From Atherinomorus stipes (Eukaryota > Chordata > Actinopteri > Atheriniformes > Atherinidae), in the NCBI GenBank assembly GCA_023101725.1, contig JALJCO010003425.1:443615-507614 (forward strand): a stretch of 64,000 nt of DNA. The letters are read 5' to 3'. The notes below the pieces were generated by a model. The model was given only the letters and a program-made list of their open reading frames with translations. It ran no database searches and was not told the DNA's origin. This document shows positions 48,401 through 55,513 of the stretch, one piece after another. The position numbers were made by a program, and so were the translations under genes. Position 1 is the stretch's first letter. Each line of letters opens with the position of its first letter.

Positions 48401-48451
48401 GAGCCATTAGGACGGATAATCCATGACATTGCTGTGATGTATAGACATTAA
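39492..48451 (+). CDS. Second gene of the Merlin element; shares transposase C-terminus
   Basis: Four exons, 39,492-39,651, 46,897-47,019, 47,388-47,633 and 48,333-48,451, all with GT-AG borders and all in phase 1, giving 215 codons without a stop. Order: [20 protein letters not shown] and a basic GRKRKK; a helical, possibly coiled-coil [20 protein letters not shown]; a Ser run; a very basic [12 protein letters not shown]; then [20 protein letters not shown] to [11 protein letters not shown]. The last exon lies in the right inverted repeat and is almost identical to the transposase C-terminus. I do not recognise the N-terminal part. A nuclear, DNA- or transposase-binding accessory role is inference. 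Intron 1 contains the gypsy element and a dispersed repeat. The exon 3 to 4 join is supported by phase and signals only. Confidence 0.65.
39727..39812. repeat. Alternating GT/GC tract in intron 1
   Basis: TGTGTGCG-type alternating purine-pyrimidine sequence with a CGCGCGCG core near 39,801, favourable for Z-DNA. Not coding. Confidence 0.85.
40180..40882 (+). repeat. 5' LTR of the gypsy element
   Basis: A 703-bp direct repeat of 45,176-45,880 with about four differences, one of them a 2-base indel. It starts TGTTGGGATC and ends CCATGACA. Compared with the 3' copy it lacks the first five bases (TGTTA). GCCTGAGTGTT at 40,346-40,356 is exactly complementary to the bases just after the LTR (40,884-40,894), suggesting that the R region starts here and self-primes. 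No target duplication is visible outside the two LTRs. Confidence 0.93.
40877..41856 (+). pseudogene. gag of the gypsy element (broken)
   Basis: The ATG lies in the last bases of the 5' LTR. The reading starts [20 protein letters not shown], meets a TAA near 41,018, and continues with [39 protein letters not shown] and TYDQFIEEF, the capsid region typical of sushi and the domesticated PEG10/RTL group. After a frame change near 41,455 the nucleocapsid has one CCHC knuckle, [14 protein letters not shown], and a basic stretch. The role would be assembly of particles and RNA packaging. Not functional as sequenced. Confidence 0.85.
41868..42428 (+). pseudogene. Aspartic protease region of the gypsy element
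   Basis: One plus frame from 41,868 to 42,428 carries the active-site motif [14 protein letters not shown] (Asp-Ser-Gly) and the second strand [15 protein letters not shown], as in retrotransposon proteases that cleave Gag and Pol. A frame change in 42,269-42,428 separates it from the reverse transcriptase. Confidence 0.85.
42269..43709 (+). pseudogene. Reverse transcriptase and RNase H of the gypsy element
   Basis: The frame to 43,459 covers the [53 protein letters not shown], the active site [12 protein letters not shown] and [17 protein letters not shown]. RNase H follows with [18 protein letters not shown]; after a frame change near 43,440 it continues [20 protein letters not shown] and [18 protein letters not shown]. 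Together they would copy element RNA into DNA. Further frame changes near 43,680-43,800 lead into the integrase. Confidence 0.88.
43805..45130 (+). pseudogene. Integrase with chromodomain of the gypsy element
   Basis: A long frame. The zinc-binding part ends [11 protein letters not shown]. The DDE core reads [17 protein letters not shown] (first Asp), [15 protein letters not shown] (second Asp) and [16 protein letters not shown] (Glu). [14 protein letters not shown] and [20 protein letters not shown] form the C-terminal domain. The end, [20 protein letters not shown] then [17 protein letters not shown], is a chromodomain, which in chromoviruses steers integration to modified histones. The IN part itself looks uninterrupted from about 43,960; the frame then runs on into the 3' LTR. 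Confidence 0.88.
45151..45170 (+). other. Polypurine tract before the 3' LTR
   Basis: A run of 19 G and an A directly before TGTTATGTTGGG. Its position immediately upstream of the 3' LTR is that of the polypurine tract that primes plus-strand DNA synthesis; the length of the G run may be inflated by slippage or sequencing. Confidence 0.7.
45171..45880 (+). repeat. 3' LTR of the gypsy element
   Basis: Direct repeat of 40,180-40,882, ending CCATGACA. It begins TGTTATGTTGGG, five bases earlier than the 5' copy. Frames that cross it are not genes. Confidence 0.92.
45913..46690 (+). mobile_element. Dispersed repeat with small ORF, copy 2
   Basis: Plus-strand relative of 18,735-20,000. A candidate ATG at 46,043 starts [19 protein letters not shown] and stops after 43 codons; the membrane-helix part of copy 1 is missing through an internal deletion. 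The 3' end differs from copy 1 and reads AAAGCACTTTGTG and then TATATAAATAAAATTGATT, an AATAAA-bearing tail often seen on fish retroposons. It lies about 30 bp beyond the gypsy 3' LTR, in intron 1 of the second Merlin gene. Confidence 0.65.
47738..48085. mobile_element. Tc1/mariner-like MITE in intron 3
   Basis: A 348-bp element with ends CAGTTGTGGAAAAAATGAAG and, complemented on the right, CAGCCATAAAAAATTGAG, flanked by TA on both sides. TA duplication and the end sequence agree with Tc1-like MITEs. Non-coding. Confidence 0.7.
48265..48332 (+). promoter_or_regulatory. Splice-acceptor region made from duplicated inverted-repeat sequence
   Basis: 48,265-48,326 is a near copy of 48,487-48,546 in the right inverted repeat (both contain GGGTTTGTATACTGTTGTAT and CTGCTGTTCTGCCA). 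The duplicated piece places a pyrimidine-rich stretch directly before TACAG|AG, giving a usable acceptor for the last exon of the second gene. In the left arm the same TACAGAG is internal coding sequence of the transposase. Confidence 0.6.
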
Positions 48452-49219
48452 ATGTCTCTCTGAAATATTCTGTTAATCAAGTGTTCAGCACAAAACATAC
48501 TTAAACCTCATGGGTTTGTATACTGTTGTATACTGCTGTTCTGCCATGTGATGGCTCAGTATGTGTGTGTGTGTACATTAAAGACAATGTTCAACATGTT
48601 ATCTGTTGTATGTCTTTGGTAAAATATAGTACACAGACAATTCTATGGGTGGAGGAGGGTTGAGGTGCAAAAAATGTGATATTTTAAATACCACATTAAA
48701 TTTCTGACCCTTGAACTCACCCATATGCTGTTCTACAAAGTGTCACTGTTATTAGTAGATGGTTAAACTATTAACAAGTGATCTCTAAGTGTGAGTTAAT
48801 GTAGTAGTAAAGTATTAGCTATAAGCTTATGTATGTTATTGGGACGTTATTCTAAAGTTGCAACAATTCCTCATTTATCAGCAGTTAATAAATGAGGAAT
48901 AGTTGCAACTTTAGAATAACGTCCCAATAGTATATAAACTACTAACTGATACTTAACAAGTCATTAGTAAGTAATTCACTGATGACTTGTTCATGATCTA
49001 TGAGGTATGGTTATAAATTATTAATATACAGTTAACAAGTCATTTATAACTCATTAACTAACAGTTTGTTAATGGTTTATAAACTATCTTTAAGGCATCT
49101 TTATAAATCATCAACAAATTACTAACACACACTTAACAAGTGATTAATAACGCACTAAATAACAGTTTACAAATGATCTACTGACTAGTTATAACGGATA
49201 GTTATTATAAAGTGTTACC
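48328..49219 (-). repeat. Right terminal inverted repeat of the Merlin element
   Basis: About 892 bp complementary to 33,436-34,324, ending AGTGTTACC before the target duplication. It includes the coding sequence for the last 39 residues of both Merlin genes (the second has KEPLGR where the transposase has KGPLGR), the internal hairpin and the ACTTGTTAA-type subterminal motifs. Confidence 0.95.
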
Positions 49220-49382
49220 AAGACATTAATGGTTTTCCTTGCTTCCATTACATATCAAATAAGTAAGGTGGTGCTCCGAGGCTGTATTAGTATTGATATT
49301 AATAGAAATATTAGTATTAATATTAATATCATACATAGTGACGCTACATATTGTGATGCCCAAGCTAAATCACAACAACTGT

Positions 49383-52300
49383 AGTCATCTGGTTCTGGTT
49401 CTGGTCCTGGTCCTGATTCTGGTTCTGGTCTGTAGTCATTTGGTTCTGGTTCTGGTCTGTAGTCATTTGGTTCTTGTCCTGATCCTGGTTCTGGTCCTGG
49501 TCCTGATTCTGGTTCTGGTCTATAGTCATTTGGTCCTGGTCCTGATTCTGGTTCTGGTCTATAGTCATCTGGTTCTGGTCCTGGTTCTGGTCTGTAGTCA
49601 TCTGGTTCTGGTCTGTAGTGTTCTGGTTCTGGTCTGTAGTCATCTGGTCCTGGTCTGTAGTCATTTGGTTCTGGTCTGTAGTCATCTGGTTCTGGTCCTG
49701 GTTCTGGTCTGTAGTCATTTGGTTCTGGTCCTGGTTCTGGTCTGTAGTCATCTGGTTCTGGTCCTGGTTGTGGTTCTGGTCTGTAGTCATCTGGTTCTGG
49801 TCTGTAGTCATCTGGTTCTGGTTCTGGTCTGTAGTCATTTGGTTCTGGTTCTGGTCTGTAGTCATTTGGTTCTGGTCCTGGTTGTGGTTCTGGTCTGTAG
49901 TCATCTGGTTCTGGTCTGTAGTCATTTGGTTCTGGTCCTGGTTCTGGTCTGTAGTCATTTGGTCCTGGTCTGTAGTCATTTGGTTCTGGTCTGTAGTCAT
50001 CTGGTTCTGGTCCTGGTTCCGGTCTGTAGTCATTTGGTCCTGGTCTGTAGTCATTTGGTTCTGGTCTGTAGTCATCTGGTTCTGGTCCTGGTTCTGGTCT
50101 GTAGTCATTTGGTTCTGGTTCTGGTCTGTAGTCATCTTGTTCTGGTCCTGGTTCTGGTTCTGGTCTGTAGTCATTTGGTTCTTGTCCTGATCCTGGTTCT
50201 GGTCCTGGTCTGTAGTCATTTGGTTCTGGTTCTGGTCTATAGTCATCTGGTTCTGGTCCTGGTTCTGGTCTGTAGTCATCTGGTTCTGGTCTGTAGTGTT
50301 CTGGTTCTGGTCTGTAGTCATCTGGTCCTGGTCTGTAGTCATTTGGTTCTGGTCTGTAGTCATCTGGTTCTGGTCCTGGTTCTGGTCTGTAGTCATTTGG
50401 TTCTGGTCCTGGTCTGTAGTCATCTGGTTCTGGTCCTGGTTCTGGTCTGTAGTCATCTGGTTCTGGTCCTGGTTCTGGTTCTGGTCTGTAGTCATCTGGT
50501 TCTGGTCTGTAGTCATTTGGTTCTGGTCCTGGTTGTGGTTCTGGTCTGTAGTCATTTGGTTCTGGTCCTGGTTGTGGTTCTGGTCTGTAGTCATCTGGTT
50601 CTGGTCTGTAGTCATTTGGTTCTGGTCCTGGTTCTGGTCTGTAGTCATTTGGTCCTGGTCTGTAGTCATTTGGTTCTGGTCTGTAGTCATGTGGTTCTGG
50701 TCCTGGTTATGGTCTGTAGTCATTTGGTTCTGGTCTGTAGTCATCTGGTTCTGGTCCTGGTTCTGGTTCTGGTCTGTAGTCATTTGGTTCTTGTCCTGAT
50801 CCTGGTTCTGGTCCTGGTCTGTAGTCATTTGGTTCTGGTCCTGGTCCTGATTCTGGTTCTGGTCTATAGTCATCTGGTTCTGGTCCTGGTTCTGGTCTGT
50901 AGTCATCTGGTTCTGGTTCTGGTCTGTAGTGTTCTGGTTCTGGTCTGTAGTCATTTGGTTCTGGTCTGTAGTCATCTGGTTCTGGTCCTGGTTCTGGTCT
51001 GTAGTCATTTGGTTCTGGTCCTGGTCTGTAGTCATCTGGTTCTGGTCCTGGTTCTGGTCTGTAGTCATTTGGTTCTGGTCCTGGTCTGTAGTCATCTGGT
51101 TCTGGTCCTGGTTCTGGTTCTTGTCTGTAGTCATCTGGTTCTGGTCTGTAGTCATCTGGTTCTGGTCTGTAGTCATCTGGTTCTGGTTCTGGTCTGTAGT
51201 CATTTGGTTCTGGTTCTGGTCTGTAGTCATTTGGTTCTGGTCCTGGTTGTGGTTCTGGTCTGTAGTCATCTGGTTCTGGTCTGTAGTCATTTGGTCCTGG
51301 TCTGTAGTCATCTGGTTCTGGTCCTGGTCTTTAGTCATCTGGTTCTGGATCTGGTTCTGGTCTTTAGTCATCTGGTTCTGGATCTGGTTCTGGTCTGTAG
51401 TCATCTGGTTCTGGTCCTGGTTCTGGTCTGTAGTCATTTGGTTCTGGTCCTGGTCTGTAGTCATCTGGTTCTGGTCCTGGTTCTGGTTCTTGTCTGTAGT
51501 CATCTGGTTCTGGTCTGTAGTCATCTGGTTCTGGTTCTGGTCTGTAGTCATTTGGTTCTGGTTATGGTCTGTAGTCATTTGGTTCTGGTCCTGGTTGTGG
51601 TTCTGGTCTGTAGTCATCTGGTTCTGGTCTGTAGTCATTTGGTTCTGGTCCCGGTTCTGGTCTGTAGTCATTTGGTCCTGGTCTGTAGTCATCTGGTTCT
51701 GGTCCTGGTCTGTAGTCATCTGGTTCTGGATCTGTTTCTGGTCTGTAGTCATCTGGTTCTGGTCCTGGTTCTGGTCTGTAGTCATTTGGTTCTGGTCCTG
51801 GTTCTGGATCTGTTCTGTAGTCATTTGGATCTGGTCTGTAGTCATTTGGTTCTGGTCTGTAGTCATTTGGTTCTGGTCCTGGTTCTGGTCTGTAGTCATT
51901 TGGTTCTGGTCCTGGTTCTGGTTCTGGTCTGTAGTCATTTGGTTCTGGTCCCGGTTCTGGTCTGTAGTCATTTGGTTCTGGTTCTGGTCTGTAGTCATTT
52001 GGTCCTGGTTCTGTAGTCATCTGGTTCTGGTCCTGGTTCTGGTCCTGGTCTGTAGTCATCTGGTTCTGGTCCTGGTCTGTAGTCATCTGGTTCTGGTTCT
52101 GGTTATGGTCTGTAGTCATTTGGTTCTGGTTATGGTCTGTAGTCATTTGGTTCTGGTTCTGGTTCTGGTCTGTAGTCATCTGGTTCTGGTCTGTAGTCAT
52201 TTGGTTCTGGTCCTGGTTCTGGTCTGTAGTCATCTGGTTCTGGTTCTGGTCTGTCGTCATTTGGTTCTGGTCTGTAGTCATTTGGTTCTGGTTCTGGTCT

Positions 52301-54947
52301 GTAGTCATCTGGTTCTGGTCTGTAGTCATTTGGTTCTGGTTCTGGTCTGTAGTCATTTGGTTCTGGTTCTGGTCCTGGTCCTGGTTGTGGTTCTGGTCTG
52401 TAGTCATCTGGTTCTGGTCCTGGTTCTGGTCTGTAGTCATTTGGTTCTGGTCCTGGTTCTGGTCTGTAGTCATTTGGTTCTGGTCTGTAGTCATTTGGTT
52501 CTGGCTCTGGTCTGTAGTCATTTGGTTCTGGTCTGTAGTCATTTGGTTCTGGTTATGGTCTGTAGTCATTTGGTTCTGGTCTGTAGTTATTTGGTTCTGG
52601 TCTGTAGTCATTTGGTTCTGGTTCTGGTCTGTAGTCATTTGGTTCTGGTTCTGGTCTGTAGTCATCTGGTTCTGGTCCTGGTCTGTAGTCATCTGGTTCT
52701 GGTTCTGGTCTGTAGTCATTTGGTTCTGGTTCTGGTCTGTAGTCATCTGGTTCTGGTCCTGGTCTGTAGTCATCTGGTTCTGGTTCTGGTCTGAAGTCAT
52801 TTGGTCCTGGTCCTGATTCTGGTTCTGGTCTGTAGTCATTTGGTTCTGGTCCTGGTTGTGGTTCTGGTCTGTAGTCATCTGGTTCTGGTCTGTAGTCATT
52901 TGGTCCTGGTCTGTAGTCATCTGGTTCTGGTCCTGGTCTTTAGTCATCTGGTTCTGGATCTGGTTCTGGTCTTTAGTCATCTGGTTCTGGATCTGGTTCT
53001 GGTCTGTAGTCATCTGGTTCTGGTCCTGGTTCTGGTCTGTAGTCATTTGGTTCTGGTCCTGGTCTGTAGTCATCTGGTTCTGGTCCTGGTTCTGGTTCTT
53101 GTCTGTAGTCATCTGGTTCTGGTCTGTAGTCATCTGGTTCTGGTTCTGGTCTGTAGTCATTTGGTTCTGGTTATGGTCTGTAGTCATTTGGTTCTGGTCC
53201 TGGTTGTGGTTCTGGTCTGTAGTCATCTGGTTCTGGTCTGTAGTCATTTGGTTCTGGTCCCGGTTCTGGTCTGTAGTCATTTGGTCCTGGTCTGTAGTCA
53301 TCTGGTTCTGGTCCTGGTCTGTAGTCATCTGGTTCTGGATCTGTTTCTGGTCTGTAGTCATTTGGTTCTGGTCCTACTCCTGTTTCTGGTTCTGGTCTGT
53401 AGTCATTTGGTTCTGGTCCTGGTTCTGGATCTGTTCTGTAGTCATTTGGATCTGGTCTGTAGTCATTTGGTTCTGGTCTGTAGTCATTTGGTTCTGGTCC
53501 TGGTTCTGGTCTGTAGTCATTTGGTTCTGGTCCTGGTTCTGGTTCTGGTCTGTAGTCATTTGGTTCTGGTCCCGGTTCTGGTCTGTAGTCATTTGGTTCT
53601 GGTTCTGGTCTGTAGTCATTTGGTCCTGGTTCTGGTCTGTAGTCATCTGGTTCTGGTCCTGGTTCTGGTCCTGGTCTGTAGTCATCTGGTTCTGGTCCTG
53701 GTCTGTAGTCATCTGGTTCTGGTTCTGGTTATGGTCTGTAGTCATTTGGTTCTGGTTATGGTCTGTAGTCATTTGGTTCTGGTTCTGGTTCTGGTCTGTA
53801 GTCATCTGGTTCTGGTCTGTAGTCATTTGGTTCTGGTCCTGGTTCTGGTCTGTAGTCATCTGGTTCTGGTTCTGGTCTGTCGTCATTTGGTTCTGGTCTG
53901 TAGTCATTTGGTTCTGGTCTGTAGTCATTTGGTTCTGGTTCTGGTCTGTAGTCATCTGGTTCTGGTCTGTAGTCATTTGGTTCTGGTTCTGGTCTGTAGT
54001 CATTTGGTTCTGGTTCTGGTCCTGGTCCTGGTTGTGGTTCTGGTCTGTAGTCATCTGGTTCTGGTCCTGGTTCTGGTCTGTAGTCATTTGGTTCTGGTCC
54101 TGGTTCTGGTCTGTAGTCATTTGGTTCTGGTCTGTAGTCATTTGGTTCTGGCTCTGGTCTGTAGTCATTTGGTTCTGGTCTGTAGTCATTTGGTTCTGGT
54201 TATGGTCTGTAGTCATTTGGTTCTGGTTATGGTCTGTAGTCATTTGGTTCTGGTCTGTAGTTATTTGGTTCTGGTCTGTAGTCATTTGGTTCTGGTTCTG
54301 GTCTGTAGTCATTTGGTTCTGGTTCTGGTCTGTAGTCATCTGGTTCTGGTTCTGGTCTGTAGTCATTTGGTTCTGGTTCTGGTCTGTAGTCATCTGGTTC
54401 TGGTCCTGGTCTGTAGTCATCTGGTTCTGGTTCTGGTCTGAAGTCATTTGGTCCTGGTCCTGATTCTGGTTCTGGTCTGTAGTCATTTGGTCCTGGTTCT
54501 GGTCTGTAGTCATCTGGTTTTGGTTCTGGTCTGTAGTCATCTGGTCCTGGTTCTGGTCTGTAGTCATTTGGTTCTGGTCCTGGTTCTGGTCTGTTGTGAT
54601 CTGGTTATGGTTCTGGTCTGTAGTCATTTGGTTCCGGTTCTGGTCTGTAGTCATCTGGTTCTGGTCCTGGTTCTGGTCTGTAGTCATTTGGTTCTGGTTC
54701 TGGTCTGTAGTCATTTAGTCCTGGTTCTGGTCTGTAGTCATTTAGTTCTGGTCCTGGTTCTGGTCTGTAGTCATTTGGTCCTGGTTCTTGTTCTGGTCTG
54801 TGGTCTTTTGGTTCTGGTCCTGGTTCTGGTCTGTAGTCATCTGGTTCCGGTCCTGGTTATGGTTCTGGTCTGTAGTCATTCGGTTCTGGTCCTGGTTCTG
54901 GTTCTGGTTCTGGTTCTGGTCTGTAGTCATTTGGTTCAGCTGGTTGT
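49383..54947 (-). repeat. 5.6-kb minisatellite grown from a LINE RT motif
   Basis: Hundreds of short units made of a 15-base core (minus strand ATGACTACAGACCAG) followed by one or more hexamers (AACCAG, GACCAG), so units are 21, 27, 33 or more bases. At its 54.95-kb edge it runs in frame into Rex1-like RT sequence ending PQPAEPNDYRP; the core is the DNA for the NDYRP motif. About 1.6 kb (51.2-52.8 kb) is tandemly duplicated at 52.8-54.45 kb, and a block of about 650 bp recurs at 49.62, 50.30 and 50.93 kb. Open frames of up to 907 codons on both strands follow from unit lengths divisible by three and are not evidence of a gene. Confidence 0.93.
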
Positions 54948-55170
54948 GGTTTTTTAGGGACTGGAACAAGACAGGATGTTTTCCACAGCACAGGAACTCT
55001 GTTCTGTCTCAGGCTGGTGTTAAAAAGGTGCTGGAGAACCGGACATAGTTGTTCTGAGCAGGTCTGGAGAACTCTGGGACTGACACCATCTGGACCTGCA
55101 GCCTTGTTCCGGTTCAGTTTCTCTAGTTGTTTCTTGACCTGGTCACAGGAGACAGTCAGGCTGGAGGTGG
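54948..55170 (-). mobile_element. Rex1-like LINE fragment, start of the RT domain
   Basis: Minus frame, open: SLTVSCDQVKKQLEKLNRNK, AAGPDGVSPRVLQTC, EQLCPVLQHLFNTSLRQNRV and PVLWKTSCLVPVPKKPQPAE, then PNDYRP. This is the N-terminal RT block of Rex1-type LINEs. Where VALTSH should follow, the minisatellite begins. Upstream, in the same frame, lies a 33-bp array. No other part of this LINE copy is adjacent. Confidence 0.87.
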
Positions 55171-55425
55171 AGACAGAGGAGGTCTCAGGATGTCCTGATG
55201 TGGAGACAGGGGAGGTCTCAGGATGTCCTGATGTGGAGACAGGGGAGGAGGTCTCAGGATGTCCTGATGTGGAGACAGAGGAGGTCTCAGGATGTCCTCA
55301 TGTGGGGACAGAGGAGGTCTCAGGATGTCCTCATGTGGGGACAGAGGAGGTCTCAGGATGTCCTCATGTGGGGACAGAGGAGGCCTCAGGATGTCCTCAT
55401 GTGGGGACAGAGGAGGCTGTGTTCA
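55171..55425 (-). repeat. 33-bp tandem array in the LINE reading frame
   Basis: About eight units of 33 bp (plus strand GAGGTCTCAGGATGTCCT core) at 55,181, 55,214, 55,250, 55,283 and on; one unit is 36 bp. In the minus reading frame of the adjoining RT fragment each older unit encodes SVSTSGHPETS; in the outer units TCA has become TGA, a stop. So the array expanded from the LINE's own linker sequence. Confidence 0.9.
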
Positions 55426-55440
55426 GGTCCATGACTGAGG

Positions 55441-55513
55441 TGCAGTACTGTGTATACTGTACATATACACCCCTTTGCATTTCTATGACATTGCCGGTAT
55501 ACAGTACTGTGTA
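55441..55513. repeat. 59-bp satellite, block 1
   Basis: Slightly more than one copy of the unit found at 59,091-59,474 (TACTGTACATATACACCCC...GGTATACAGTACTGTGTA). It ends where the plus-strand LINE begins. Confidence 0.9.

Larger units (their letters stand above)
33436..49219. mobile_element. Giant Merlin-superfamily DNA transposon with two genes
   Basis: A 15,784-bp element. Its ends are GGTAACACTTTATCATAAC and the near-perfect complement on the right, and it is flanked by a perfect 8-bp target duplication AAGACATT (33,428-33,435 and 49,220-49,227). The inverted repeats are about 890 bp each. Inside are a four-exon Merlin transposase (minus) and a four-exon second gene (plus), divergent from about 39.2-39.5 kb and both ending inside the inverted repeats. 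Nested insertions (C-rich block 2.5 kb, gypsy 5.7 kb, dispersed repeat 0.8 kb, Tc1-like MITE 0.35 kb) leave a core of roughly 6.4 kb. Merlin transposons are related to bacterial IS1016 and make 8-9-bp duplications, which fits. Confidence 0.9.

Noticed and set aside
49383..54947. CRISPR-like array
   Set aside because: Units are 21-33 bases with no spacer variety; the pattern is a degenerate minisatellite in an animal genome.
49293..54957. Very long open frames on both strands (up to 907 codons) as giant repeat proteins
   Set aside because: They are shifted readings of one minisatellite whose units are multiples of three; all frames are open, and no start context, splice or domain evidence favours one.
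30900..55170. The two Rex1-like fragments as halves of one LINE split by the Merlin element
   Set aside because: The fragment at 30.9-31.7 kb contains its own sequence upstream of RPVALTSH, and 1.8 kb of unrelated DNA separates it from the Merlin edge, so it is an independent copy.
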